Notes: generated from the sequence alone by a model not told the origin. A stretch of 64,000 nt of DNA from Saccharothrix sp. S26 (GCF_021390395.1 NZ_JAJUWT010000005.1:186001-250000), one strand, 5' to 3'; shown: positions 8,062-21,202, counted from the first letter of the stretch. Made by a program: numbers and translations.

Positions 8062-8607
8062 GTGACCAGGGGCCTGCAGTACTTCGCCGCGTGGTCGGCG
8101 TCCACGGCGGTCGCGGTGGCGCTGTCCTGGCTGGGCATCCGGTTCGTGCTGGACGCGGGCGCGCCCGAACGGCCGCTCGTCGTCGCCGGGCCCACGCAGT
8201 CGTCCGCGATCGCCCGGACGACCACCACGACCACCACCACCGCCGCGCCCACCACCACGACCACGTTCGCGGTGATCGCGACGGTCGCCCCCACGACGAC
8301 GGTCGCGCCGACCACCACCACGACAACGACGACCCAACCCCTGCCGTCGGAGAACGGCACGTGGACCGAGCGCGACGGTCGACCGGTCTACCTGCGCAGC
8401 TTCCGCCTCCAGGGCGGGGTGGCCGCGGTCAGCTTCTCCGCCGAGGACATGGAGCCCATCTCCGCCACCCCGCGCCAGGGCTTCGCCGCCACGGTGGAGC
8501 AGCCCGCGGACGCCGTCGTGGTCGAGTTCACCGGCGCGGGCCACCGGTCCCGGCTGGAGGCCACCTGGGTCGGCGGACCGCAGTGGCGGATCGTCGAAAC
8601 GGGCTGA
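8062..8607 (+). CDS. Membrane-anchored protein with a Thr-rich linker, function unknown
   Basis: Protein of 181 residues that I do not recognise. One N-terminal membrane segment (about residues 6-30) acts as an anchor or uncleaved signal. Residues about 52-93 are a low-complexity Thr/Ala/Pro/Val linker with runs of seven or eight Thr. A compact C-terminal domain of about 85 residues follows (GTWTERDGRPVYLRSFRLQ onwards), rich in beta-type residues and without catalytic motifs. Topology suggests an extracytoplasmic domain held off the membrane by a glycosylatable spacer. A GTG start is used. Confidence 0.7.
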   Translation: MTRGLQYFAAWSASTAVAVALSWLGIRFVLDAGAPERPLVVAGPTQSSAIARTTTTTTTTAAPTTTTTFAVIATVAPTTTVAPTTTTTTTTQPLPSENGTWTERDGRPVYLRSFRLQGGVAAVSFSAEDMEPISATPRQGFAATVEQPADAVVVEFTGAGHRSRLEATWVGGPQWRIVETG

Positions 8608-8867
8608 TCGCACCGAACCGGATCCGCGAGGCGGCCCAACGGGACGGGCCGTTCGACCGGCGGCCGACCCGCCCGCCCGATGCGCCGAACGGCGGCACCG
8701 GGGAAGCGACGTCGCCGCCGCACCCCGGTCGACCACCGGCCCCCGATTCGTCAGCCAGGAGTGGATCACCCGCGCCCGCGGCCCCGGCAGCCTCCCGCCT
8801 GTCCAGCCCTTCACCCGTTCGCGGCCGGACCTCCACCCGATAGCCGAGTGGTGGTTCGATCACGGTC

Positions 8868-9572
8868 ATGACGCACCCCGGCGAACCCCACCGCGACGAC
8901 CTCTCCGGCCGGCTCAACTGGCTGCGCGCCGGCGTCCTCGGCGCCAACGACGGCATCGTGTCCACCGCCGGCCTCGTCGTCGGCGTCGCGGGCGCGACGA
9001 CCGACCGCACCGCGATCCTGGCCGCGGGCGTCGCCGGCCTCGTCGCGGGGTCGCTGTCCATGGCGGGCGGCGAGTACGTCTCGGTCAGCACCCAGCGCGA
9101 CACCGAGAAGGCCGCGTTGAAGCTGGAGGAGCGCGAGCTGCGCGAGATGCCCGAGGAGGAGGAGCAGGAGCTGGCCGGCATCTACCGGGACAAAGGGCTG
9201 TCGGAGGAGCTGGCCGCGCGGGTGGCCCGCGAGCTGACCGAGCAGGACGCCTTGCGCGCGCACGCCGAGGCCGAGCTCCAGATCGACCCGGACAACCTGA
9301 CCAGCCCGTGGCAGGCCGCTTGGGCGTCGCTGGCGTCGTTCGCGGTCGGGGCGTTGATCCCGCTGGTGGCGATCGTGCTGCCGCCGACCGGGTGGCGGGT
9401 GTGGGCGTGCGCGGTGGCCGTGCTGGTCGGGCTGGTGCTCACCGGCGTGATCAGCGCGCGGCTCGGGTCGAGCCGGGTGGGCCGCGCGGTGCGCCGCAAC
9501 GTGGTCGTGGGGTCGCTCACGATGATCGTCACGTACTACGTCGGTCTCCTGTTCGGCGTAACGATGGGCTGA
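8868..9572 (+). CDS. VIT1/CCC1-family transporter
   Basis: Integral membrane protein of 234 residues of the VIT1/CCC1 family, whose characterised members move Fe2+ or Mn2+ out of the cytosol. The family opening is clear: LNWLRAGVLGANDGIVSTAG, followed by SMAGGEYVSVSTQRDTE. A charged central helix region (about residues 80-135, rich in Glu) matches the family's metal-binding cytoplasmic domain. Three C-terminal membrane segments complete the fold. The metal is not determinable here. The gap from 8608 to 8867 upstream holds no gene. Confidence 0.9.
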   Translation: MTHPGEPHRDDLSGRLNWLRAGVLGANDGIVSTAGLVVGVAGATTDRTAILAAGVAGLVAGSLSMAGGEYVSVSTQRDTEKAALKLEERELREMPEEEEQELAGIYRDKGLSEELAARVARELTEQDALRAHAEAELQIDPDNLTSPWQAAWASLASFAVGALIPLVAIVLPPTGWRVWACAVAVLVGLVLTGVISARLGSSRVGRAVRRNVVVGSLTMIVTYYVGLLFGVTMG

Positions 9573-9711
9573 CGTAGTCACGCTCCGTGCACACCCTCGG
9601 GGGTCGGCGGAAAAAAGTCCACCCCGACAGGTGTGAAGTACGCAAAGTGCGGGTACCCGCAGCCGACTTGTCGCCGTCGAGCGCGACAGGCCAGGACTGG
9701 AGGTGCACACC

Positions 9712-9924
9712 GTGACCCACCCGCCCACCTCACTGCTCCTCCGCGGCGGACAGAAGGCCGAACGCCGGCTCTGGGCGCTGCTGACCGCACTGTTCGCGCT
9801 GGTCGCGGGCGTCAACGTGATCCTCGCCGTGAGCGAGGCCGCGTGGTGGCAGGGTGCCCTCGCGGCGCTGTGCCTCGCCGTCGCCGCGGGCTGCGCGCGG
9901 GAGTCCAAGAGAGCCTCCCGCTGA
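9712..9924 (+). CDS. Small two-helix membrane protein, function unknown
   Basis: Seventy-residue protein with two hydrophobic segments (about residues 22-42 and 48-63) and a basic C-terminus ESKRASR. I do not recognise a family. The GTG at 9712 is chosen because GGAGG lies eight bases before it; a GTG at 9703 overlaps that site. The gene's stop codon is the first arm of an inverted repeat that may be its terminator. Confidence 0.6.
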   Translation: MTHPPTSLLLRGGQKAERRLWALLTALFALVAGVNVILAVSEAAWWQGALAALCLAVAAGCARESKRASR

Positions 9925-9945
9925 CTTCACCTCCGGCTGAAGTCA
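9922..9945 (+). terminator. Inverted repeat overlapping the stop codon of the small membrane protein gene
   Basis: TGACTTCA (9922-9929) and TGAAGTCA (9938-9945) are perfect 8-bp arms around an 8-base loop. The first arm contains the stop codon. No T-run follows, as is usual in high-GC actinomycetes. Confidence 0.5.
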
Positions 9946-10308
9946 CGAAAGCGGGCGAAACTCTGGTCCGACCGGGTGTACCCCGCTGGTCGGAACGGCG
10001 TCAAGTGGGGGTGTGATTCACCACGACGCCCTGTCGGACTAGAGCCATAACCGCGAATTCACACTATCGTCACAAGACCCCGGCAATCCCGGTGCACCGC
10101 CAAGCGTGCCCACGCGGCCCCATCCGGCCGCCAAGCGCGCGCACAAGGAAGTGCAGTTCTCCCGCACAACGGAGTGCGGTCCCCACGCCGAAGATCTCTC
10201 GGGCGTGGATCCACAGCCAGTACCTGCAGGCCGAGTTGTCCGCGTAAAGCCGCGCGCGGGCGTTCGGCCGTCTCCGTATGCCCGGACGACGCCACGGGAG
10301 GGCCCGTT
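9946..10308 (+). promoter_or_regulatory. Leader/promoter region upstream of gltB
   Basis: This 363-bp non-coding stretch precedes gltB. It holds one further hairpin, TCCGACC (9967-9973) with GGTCGGA (9988-9994), and an AT-richer patch around 10040-10075. A strong GGGAGGG ribosome site lies at 10296-10302. No riboswitch or named operator was recognised. Confidence 0.4.
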
Positions 10309-14794
<4,486 letters not shown>

Positions 14795-14802
<8 letters not shown>

Positions 14803-16246
14803 CCCCCGTGGGTTCCTCACCACCGAGCGTGAGACCCCGCGCAGCCGTCCTGTTTTCCTGCGCCTGCGCGACTGGCGCGAGGTCTACGAGGAGTTCGAGC
14901 GGCCCAAGCTGGAGAAGCAGGCCGGTCGGTGCATGGACTGCGGCGTGCCGTTCTGCCACCAGGGCTGTCCGCTGGGGAACCTGATCCCCGAGTGGAACAA
15001 CCTGGTGTGGGGCGACGACTGGCGCAAGGCGGCGGAACGGCTGCACGCCACCAACAACTTCCCGGAGTTCACCGGGACGTTGTGCCCGGCGCCGTGCGAG
15101 GCCGCGTGCGTGGTGGGGATCAACGGCGATCCCGTCACCATCAAGCGGGTCGAGATCTCCATCATCGACCGGGCGTGGGACGAGGGCTGGGTCACGCCCC
15201 AGCTCCCGCCGACGCGCACCGGCCGCAAGGTGGCCGTGGTGGGCTCCGGGCCCGCGGGCCTGGCCGCCGCGCAGCAACTGACCCGCGCCGGGCACGACGT
15301 GACCGTGCTGGAGCGGGCTGACGCCATCGGCGGGTTGCTGCGCTACGGCATCCCCGAGTTCAAGATGGAGAAGTGGCGGCTGGACCGCCGGCTGGAGCAG
15401 ATGCGCGCCGAGGGCACGCGGTTCGAGACGAACGTGAACGTCGGCGTGGACGTCACGGTCGAGCGGCTGCGCGAGTCCTACGACGCGGTGGTGCTGGCCG
15501 GTGGCGCGACGGCGTGGCGCGACCTGCCCGTGCCTGGCCGGGAGCTGTCCGGGGTGCACCAGGCGATGGAGTACCTGCCGGGGGCGAACAAGGTGGCGCG
15601 CGGCGAGCTGGACGTGCCGCCGATCACCGCGCAGGGCAAGCACGTCGTCGTCATCGGCGGCGGCGACACCGGCGCGGACTGCGTGGGCACGGCCCACCGG
15701 CAGGGCGCGTTGTCGGTGACGCAGCTGGAGATCATGCCCCGGCCGCCGGAGAAGCGCGCCGAGGCCCACCCGTGGCCGACCTACCCGATGCTGTACCGGG
15801 TCACGTCGGCGCACGAGGAGGGCGGCGAGCGGCTGTACTCGGTGTCCACCGTGGAGTTCCTGGGCGACGACCAGGGTGCGGTGCGGGCGTTGAAGCTGGT
15901 CGAGGTGGAGGCGTCCGGTGGGCGGTTCGAGCCGGTGCCCGGCACCGAGCGGGAGATCCCGGCGCAGCTGGTGACGTTGGCGATGGGCTTCGTCGGCCCG
16001 GAGAGGGACGGCCTGCTCACCGAGCTGGGCGTCGACCTCGACGCGCGCGGCAACGTGGCCCGCGACGAGTCGTTCGCGACCTCGGTCGACGGCGTCTTCG
16101 TGGCGGGCGACATGGGCCGCGGCCAGTCGCTGATCGTGTGGGCCATCGCCGAGGGCCGCTCGGCCGCCGCCGGCGTGGACGCCTACCTGACCGGGCGCGC
16201 GGTGCTGCCCAGGCCGATCGACCCCACCGACCGGCCGCTCGTGTGA
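14795..16246 (+). CDS. gltD: Glutamate synthase (NADPH) small subunit
   Basis: GOGAT beta subunit of 483 residues, carrying electrons from NADPH through FAD and iron-sulfur clusters to GltB. The N-terminal Cys-rich region reads [16 protein letters not shown] and later [12 protein letters not shown]. The FAD dinucleotide fold is [17 protein letters not shown], the NADPH fold is [17 protein letters not shown], and the C-terminal FAD motif is [19 protein letters not shown]. Co-translated with gltB through an 8-bp overlap and followed by a strong terminator. Housekeeping nitrogen assimilation, not part of the peptide cluster as far as can be seen. Confidence 0.97.
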
Positions 16247-16249
16247 CTC

Positions 16250-16287
16250 GTCGTGGCGGGCGGCCGGTGCTGTCCGCCCGCCACGAC
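16250..16287 (+). terminator. Perfect 14-bp stem-loop after gltD
   Basis: GTCGTGGCGGGCGG (16250-16263) pairs fully with 16274-16287 around a 10-base loop, three bases after the gltD stop. It is a GC-rich terminator of the kind used without a U-tract in actinomycetes. Confidence 0.85.
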
Positions 16288-16387
16288 GTCCCCCTCGGGG
16301 CCCTGTCGCGCCCCCGGCCGGCCGGGGTTTCGTCGCCACGGGGAATCCTTGAATCCCACCGTCATCCCCCTTTGGTGGTGCTATCCA

Positions 16388-16418
16388 GGTGAGGCACGCC
16401 GCACGAGCGTGCCTCACC
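16388..16418 (+). promoter_or_regulatory. Stem-loop directly before the ribosome site of the Tat-exported protein gene
   Basis: GGTGAGGCACG (16388-16398) and CGTGCCTCACC (16408-16418) form a perfect 11-bp stem with a 9-base loop. It ends right at the AGGGGGA ribosome site of the gene at 16432, so it lies in the 5' untranslated region and could act as an operator or as a structure affecting translation. Confidence 0.5.
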
Positions 16419-16431
16419 CAGGGGGATTGTG

Positions 16432-17451
16432 ATGTTGAGAAGAAGAGACGTGCTCCGGTTACCGGCCGTGGCGGCGCTGACGACGGCGGCGCTGAGCGAC
16501 GCCGCACCGGCCCACGCCGAGCCCGGCACGCTGCACGTCCCGGGGGAAGTGCACCTGGCCACCATGGGGACCGCCGGCGCCACCGGCGTGGCCCACACGA
16601 CTCGCCGCGCTGACGGCACGTGGACCGGGTTCAGCTACACCGGCACGCAGCACTCGCCGCACGCGCTGGTGTCGGCCGTCGTGAACGACGAGCAGCACCT
16701 GCTGTTCGAGGACGCCTCCGGTCTGCCCAACCGGCCGTGGCTGCACCACAGGATCGGCCGCTCGGACGGCTCGTGGTCGGAGGTGTCCGGCCCTCCCGAC
16801 TCCTCGGGGTGGACCGCCTACCTCGCGGTGGCCGGTGTCGCCGGCGAGTTGCACCGGATTCGGCGCAGCATCGACGACGCCCGCCTGACGCACCACGTGC
16901 GGCACGCCGACGGCACGTGGTCGAGCGCGACCATCGTCCCGGCCGCGAGCACGGCGAACACCGACGTGGGGCTCGCCGGGGTGGGCGGCAACCTGCGCCT
17001 GGTGATCAACGACACGGCCGGCGGGCGGGTCCTGCCCTCCTACCTCCGCTACCCCGACGGGCAGTGGGTGCAGACCTCCGACGTGCCGTTCACCCCGGCG
17101 GCGGCCGAGGTGACCGCGGTCGGGGTGCGGCTCGCGCAGGTCGGGTCGGAGTTGCACGCCGTGGTGTACGGCAGCGACCGGAAGGTCTACCACGCGGTGC
17201 AGCGCTCGACCGGGGAGTGGACCACCTTCCACGACGTCGCCTCGCAGACGGGTGCGCCGGGGAGCCCGGTGAGCGGCGTCTCGATCACCGCGTCGCTCGG
17301 CGCGCTGCACCTGGCGGTCTCCACCCAGGACAACAGGCTGCTGCACACGATCCGCTTCGCCGACGGGCGCTGGCTGCCGTTCGGGGACGTGCTGGCGGTG
17401 ACCGGATCACCGGCGAGCGGCCCGTTCGGGGTTGTCATCACCGGTAGCTGA
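16432..17451 (+). CDS. Tat-exported repeat protein, probable beta-propeller
   Basis: Protein of 339 residues with a twin-arginine signal (MLRRRDVLRLPAVAALTTA, cleavage after AHA). The mature part has at least six irregular repeats of about 45-50 residues, each centred on a strand-turn-strand of the form H-x2-R-x2-DG-x-W: HTTRRADGTW, HHRIGRSDGSW, HHVRHADGTW, YLRYPDGQW, HAVQRSTGEW, HTIRFADGRW. This pattern fits a lectin-like or tectonin-like propeller, a structural inference only. ATG at 16432 has better spacing from the ribosome site than the GTG at 16429. No catalytic motif was seen. Confidence 0.7.
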   Translation: MLRRRDVLRLPAVAALTTAALSDAAPAHAEPGTLHVPGEVHLATMGTAGATGVAHTTRRADGTWTGFSYTGTQHSPHALVSAVVNDEQHLLFEDASGLPNRPWLHHRIGRSDGSWSEVSGPPDSSGWTAYLAVAGVAGELHRIRRSIDDARLTHHVRHADGTWSSATIVPAASTANTDVGLAGVGGNLRLVINDTAGGRVLPSYLRYPDGQWVQTSDVPFTPAAAEVTAVGVRLAQVGSELHAVVYGSDRKVYHAVQRSTGEWTTFHDVASQTGAPGSPVSGVSITASLGALHLAVSTQDNRLLHTIRFADGRWLPFGDVLAVTGSPASGPFGVVITGS

Positions 17452-17556
17452 AGGGTGTCCCGATCGGCGTGGGAGTGCTCGTCACCACTGCGACAGGTCA
17501 CCGCAGGAATTGTCTACACCGTTGCTTAATGTGTGATTCACCTGGTCCGACAACGA

Positions 17557-17602
17557 CCTGGGGCCGGGTACGCCGAAATACTCGGCGTGACCCGGCCCCA
17601 GG
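17557..17602. terminator. Bidirectional terminator hairpin between convergent genes
   Basis: Outer arms CCTGGGGCCGGGT (17557-17569) and 17590-17602 pair perfectly, and an inner stem ACGCCGA/TCGGCGT (17570-17576 with 17582-17588) extends it, with one bulged G. The 331-bp gap it lies in, 17452-17782, shows no gene. Confidence 0.8.
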
Positions 17603-17782
17603 GCTCGACCTGCGGTTTCAACAGGGCCCGAGGATCCACGGCCAGTCCAGCACATCACTGGACGGGCGCGGGGTGAGAGGGGTTTGCAGGGGCGCGGCGT
17701 GCGGTGCGGACAGCATGTGACCATCCTGTGTCGACACGCGCGTCCCGCACAACGGGTCTGCCCAAAGCGGCAAATGCGCGTC

Positions 17783-18316
17783 TCAACCTTGATTTGCCGA
17801 ATGCGATCCGGGATCTTGCCGTCGGCGTGCGAAACGCAGGGTCGCCACCCCTAGAAGGACACCCCACAGCAGGAACCAGGGGTCCCACACGAACAGGTGC
17901 CAGTAGAACGCCACCGGGTCGAACGACGACGCCCGCGGCACCACGCCCACGGCGATCAGGGACTGCGCGACGACCAGCACGCCCCCGTAGAGCACGAGCA
18001 CGACGGTCGCACCCCACGACGCGGTGAGCAGCAACCACCGCGGCACGCGCCGGCCCCACGGTTGGACCAGCGCCAATCCCAGTACCGCGCCCACGAGCTT
18101 GAGCACCACGGTCGACCACACGATCACGATCAGCTGCGGGTCGCGGGCCCTGGCCATCTCCGCGAGCGCGCCGCCGAGCGTGTCGAGGCCGGCCGTGCCG
18201 CCGACGGCCCAGTAGGCGCTCACCACCGCGTACAGCGCTCCCACGACGAACACGGCCCAACCGAGCCACCGTCCCCCCTTGGTCGTGCGCGGTGACGCCT
18301 GCGCGGACCTCGTCAT
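17783..18316 (-). CDS. Four-helix membrane protein of the DUF3995 type
   Basis: Integral membrane protein of 177 residues. Four hydrophobic segments are visible: WLGWAVFVVGALYAVVSAYWAV, an Ile/Val-rich stretch around VIVWSTVVLKLVGAVLGLAL, LLLTASWGATVVLVLYGGVLVV, and HLFVWDPWFLLWGVLLGVAT. The order and the WDPWFL block resemble DUF3995 proteins, which have no assigned function. The ATG at 18316 has GAGAGG upstream. It lies 95 bp beyond the end of the peptide cluster operon and reads the same way; there is no sign that it belongs to the pathway. Confidence 0.65.
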   Translation of the reverse strand: MTRSAQASPRTTKGGRWLGWAVFVVGALYAVVSAYWAVGGTAGLDTLGGALAEMARARDPQLIVIVWSTVVLKLVGAVLGLALVQPWGRRVPRWLLLTASWGATVVLVLYGGVLVVAQSLIAVGVVPRASSFDPVAFYWHLFVWDPWFLLWGVLLGVATLRFARRRQDPGSHSANQG

Positions 18317-18411
18317 GCTGTTGTGCCTCTCCCCCGGGCCGGTCGGACGACACCAGTCGTATCGGTTCAGCCGCGGAGCCGTCAAACGGCCCCACGGGAA
18401 GCGGAACAGCG

Positions 18412-18966
18412 TCACACCCGCTCCGCTCGACGCGCGGTGGCGCCCAGCAGGTCGTGCCGGATCAGCCCGCTGCCCGCCCGCACCAGCAGCCAGTACGGCC
18501 GGAACGAGCGCCGCGCGGCGTCGTCGGTGCCGTGCACCCGGGTCTCGGTGGACAGCAGGGTGCCCGTGCCGTCGGCGTCGAGGCGGAAGTTCATCACGAC
18601 CTTCGACCAGCCGGGCTCGGTGAAGCCGGTGAACGCGTCCCGGTCGCCCCGCGGCAGATCCGGGCGCGCGGGCACCAGGGAGGTGTAGCGGGCGATGTCG
18701 GCGAGGACGACCTCACTCGGCGGGTCCTGGGCGACGGGCTTGGGTGCGAACGAGTCCAGCACGAGCGTCCCCGGCGGCGCTTGCACACCCCGCAGCCACG
18801 CGAGAGGGCCGCCGCGCAGGCGGAGCAACAGCATCGTCCAGCTCAGGTCGCAGACCCGGAGTGCGGTCAAGGCGGCCCAGACGCGCTCGGGCGGGGCGTC
18901 GACGTGGCGGGCGTGGTGCTCGCGGTGCTGCCACTCGGGCAGCAGGTCGTCGATCAGGGTGGTCAC
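18412..18966 (-). CDS. SRPBCC-fold (DUF2867-like) protein coupled to glutamate mutase genes
   Basis: Protein of 184 residues resembling SRPBCC/START-like helix-grip proteins that bind hydrophobic ligands. It opens with HREHHARHVDAPPERVWAAL, typical of the first strand and helix of the fold, followed by LDSFAPKPVAQDPPSEVVLADIARY and GWSKVVMNFRLDADGTGTLLSTETRVHG. The GTG start overlaps the stop of mutE by GTGA, so it is the last gene of the PKS/mutase operon. Its role is unknown; ligand binding, cyclisation or tailoring of the acyl chain are possible. No catalytic residue can be assigned. Confidence 0.65.
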   Translation of the reverse strand: MTTLIDDLLPEWQHREHHARHVDAPPERVWAALTALRVCDLSWTMLLLRLRGGPLAWLRGVQAPPGTLVLDSFAPKPVAQDPPSEVVLADIARYTSLVPARPDLPRGDRDAFTGFTEPGWSKVVMNFRLDADGTGTLLSTETRVHGTDDAARRSFRPYWLLVRAGSGLIRHDLLGATARRAERV

Positions 18967-20219
18967 GACAGCACCGCCGCGGGGGTGCCGTCGGTGAGGA
19001 CCGGGTGGTCGTAGCGCTGCTCGACGCGGTGCAGGTAGCCCAGCAGCGCGCCGCTGGTGACCGGCCGGAGGTCCTGGTCGGACCGCGCGATGGGCATGGA
19101 GCCCACCGCCGACCAGCGCAGCCGGCCGCTGCCGTCCACGTGCGCGCGGGACCGCCCGGCGTTGTCGGCGTGCAGGCAGTAGGGCACGTCCAGGACACCG
19201 GCGGAGAACGCGCGGACGAGTGCCTCCCCGACGTCCTCGTGCAGGTCGAGCACGGCGGCGATGAGCGTGCGCGCCTCGGCCTCGACACCGCTGTCCTCGA
19301 CCGCGGGCTCCTCGGGGCCGACCGTGCGGGCGACGGCGGCGGCGTGCTCCAGCGACGACACGTTCTCCGCGATGGTCGGGATGCGGTGCGCCTCGGCCGG
19401 GGTCTTCACGATCAGCCGGGCCGCTCCCCCGCGCACCGCGAGCCGCGCCGCGTCGGCCAGCAGCGCCAGCGAACCCGCCTCCGTGCGCGGGTGCACGCCC
19501 ATGTAGGCGTAGACCACGATGTGGTGGTCGACGTCGTGCAGCAGGTCCGCGGCGATGCGCCGCAACGCGTGCAGCGCCTCGGCGTCCTGCTCGGCGCTGG
19601 TCTGCTGGGTGAAGCTCAACGACAGGCTGGCGATGCCGCGCCGGCGGAAGAACAGCCCCTCCAGGATCGTCAGCGCGATCAGCAGGCTCGGCGGGCAGAG
19701 CTGGCCCAGCATGCAGCCGCCGAAGCTCTCCAGGTGCGGCTCGCCGGGCGCGGCGGCGAACGCCTCCACGGACCGCGACCACGCCGTGACCGACTCGCGC
19801 AGGGGCACCCGGCTGTAGGGCAGGCAGTACGACACCGGACCGCCCTCGGTGGCGTCCAGGCCGAGCGCGACGAGCGCGTCCACGATGTCGCCGGGCAGCG
19901 GCGAGCCGTGCCGGACCTGGACGGGGAAGCCGTGCCGGGCGGAGTCGGAGAGGACGTGCCGCGTGGTGGCGTCGTCGGTGGTGACGATCGGGTAGCCGTT
20001 GAGCGGTGTCCCCTCGGCGGCGGCTGCCAGCACGGCCGCGTAGTCGCCCACCCGGGTGTAGCTGTCGAGCGTGACCGTGCCGACGGTGGTGGCGTGCGCG
20101 CGGCGCGTGGCGACCAGGCCGGCGCGCATCAGGGCGGGGTCGCTGAAGCCCATGCGGGGCTGCACGACCAGGTGACCCGCGGCGTGCGCGGCGCGGACGA
20201 ACGTCGCGAACCCGGTCAC
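18963..20219 (-). CDS. mutE: Glutamate mutase (methylaspartate mutase) epsilon subunit
   Basis: Large subunit, 418 residues, of the B12-dependent mutase that converts L-glutamate to (2S,3S)-3-methylaspartate. Family blocks are visible: VVQPRMGFSDPALMRAG, TTDDATTRHVLS, HGSPLPGDIVDALVALG, ESFGGCMLGQLCPPSLLIAL, SLSFTQQTSAEQDAEAL and VYAYMGVHPRTEAG. It is coupled to the small subunit by a GTGA overlap. In friulimicin and skyllamycin producers the same gene pair supplies methyl-Asp for an NRPS. Here the last NRPS module has an Asp/Asn-type pocket, which fits. At 418 residues it is somewhat shorter than clostridial GlmE (about 480). Confidence 0.92.
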   Translation of the reverse strand: MTGFATFVRAAHAAGHLVVQPRMGFSDPALMRAGLVATRRAHATTVGTVTLDSYTRVGDYAAVLAAAAEGTPLNGYPIVTTDDATTRHVLSDSARHGFPVQVRHGSPLPGDIVDALVALGLDATEGGPVSYCLPYSRVPLRESVTAWSRSVEAFAAAPGEPHLESFGGCMLGQLCPPSLLIALTILEGLFFRRRGIASLSLSFTQQTSAEQDAEALHALRRIAADLLHDVDHHIVVYAYMGVHPRTEAGSLALLADAARLAVRGGAARLIVKTPAEAHRIPTIAENVSSLEHAAAVARTVGPEEPAVEDSGVEAEARTLIAAVLDLHEDVGEALVRAFSAGVLDVPYCLHADNAGRSRAHVDGSGRLRWSAVGSMPIARSDQDLRPVTSGALLGYLHRVEQRYDHPVLTDGTPAAVLS

Positions 20220-20671
20220 GGCGCAGCGCCTTCGAGCGAGCGCCGCTCGCGCGCGGTGGACACGAAGCGGTTGAACCCGGACAGGTCCGCGCCCTCCGCG
20301 AACACCGCGTCGAACCCGGCCTCCACGAGCTCGCCCGCCCGGTCGACGTCCGCCGCGCCCGCGATGCCGAGCTTGCCGCCGATCACGACCGGCAGCGTGC
20401 GCAGGGCGGGCTCGCGGCGCAGCTTCGTGATCAGCCGCTTGCCGTCGGCGTGGCCGTGACCGTTGACCGTGCTGATGACGAGCAGGTCCGGCCGGTCACT
20501 CAGGCACCGGGCGACGACGAGGTCGTCCGGTGTGCACGAGCCGAGGTTGGTCACGTCGTGGCCGTGTTCCTCCAGCAGCAGTTGCAGGAACACGAGGTTC
20601 CAGGTGTGCGAGTCGGAGGACACGGTGCACAGCAGCACGCGCCGTCCCTCGTCACGCAGGTGGTTGAGCAC
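20216..20671 (-). CDS. mutS: Glutamate mutase sigma (B12-binding) subunit
   Basis: Cobalamin-binding small subunit, 151 residues. The B12 motif normally DxHxxG appears as DSHTWN (Asp20, His22), so the axial His is kept but the usual Gly is Asn. The later motifs are present as LVISTVNGHG and VVIGGKLGIAG. The start is set at the GTG at 20671 because AGAGGAGG lies just upstream; a longer reading from 20731 has no support. It is followed by mutE with a GTGA overlap. Upstream is the carboxylase pseudogene, so mutSE is downstream in the long PKS operon. Confidence 0.9.
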   Translation of the reverse strand: MLNHLRDEGRRVLLCTVSSDSHTWNLVFLQLLLEEHGHDVTNLGSCTPDDLVVARCLSDRPDLLVISTVNGHGHADGKRLITKLRREPALRTLPVVIGGKLGIAGAADVDRAGELVEAGFDAVFAEGADLSGFNRFVSTARERRSLEGAAP

Positions 20672-20702
20672 GAGCCCTCCTCTTTCGACAGCGGAATGAC
20701 TG

Positions 20703-21202
20703 CTACTGCGGGATCTTGTCGTGCGCGCCACGGCCCGTCGGCGCCGCTGTACGCGTCACCAACGTCACCCGCGGCACCACGGCCTCACCGAACGCGTCGC
20801 ACATCCGCACCAACCGCGCCGCCTTCTCCGCCGACAGCGAGTCCGGACACCCGCCCTTGCGGATCGGGACGTTCGCGGCCACGCCAACCAACGGCCCGAC
20901 GTCGTAGGCCCGCCGCGGCCGCTCCGGCAGCAACGCCCGCAGATCCTCGCCGTCGGGCACCGAGTGCAGGTCGAACACACCGGGCCGCGCGAACAGCCCG
21001 GTGATCCGCCGCGCCCGCCGGCAGGCGTCCGGCTCGTCGTCCGCGATCACGTGCACCGGAGTGCCAGACGCCGATCACGGGTGTGCGCTCACGCACCGCC
21101 GGACCCCAGGTCGAGCAGCTGCGCCAGCCGGGCCTCCGGGTCGCGCGGATCGGTGTCGACCGCCTCGGGAGCGGTGACAGGACGCTCCCGCAGCAGGGTC
21201 AC
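20703..21202 (-). pseudogene. Decayed acyl-CoA carboxylase carboxyltransferase (beta) subunit gene
   Basis: A relic of an AccB/PccB-type carboxyltransferase, which would make malonyl- or methylmalonyl-CoA with a biotin subunit. It starts at a GTG (21202) coupled to the isomerase stop, giving RLAQLLDLGSGG and then a stop at 21089. In another frame VREGT-like VRERTPVIGVWHSG follows. From about 21056 a third stretch reads HVIADDEPDACRRARRITGLF, LLPERPRRAYDV, VGVAANVPIRKGGC, SAEKAARLVRMCDAFG and VPRVTLVTRT. All match the order of the family, but about 1 kb is missing as several deletions and there are two frameshifts. Intact genes are about 1.5 kb. No function is expected. Confidence 0.82.

Noticed and set aside
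8210-8342. Repeated ACC/ACG triplets suggesting a repeat array or CRISPR
   Set aside because: They encode Thr-rich low-complexity linker in the reading frame of the membrane-anchored protein; there are no spaced identical repeats.
21056-21202. Separate small proteins in the gap between the isomerase and mutS genes
   Set aside because: The frames join into an ordered series of carboxyltransferase fragments, so a pseudogene explains them better than independent small genes.
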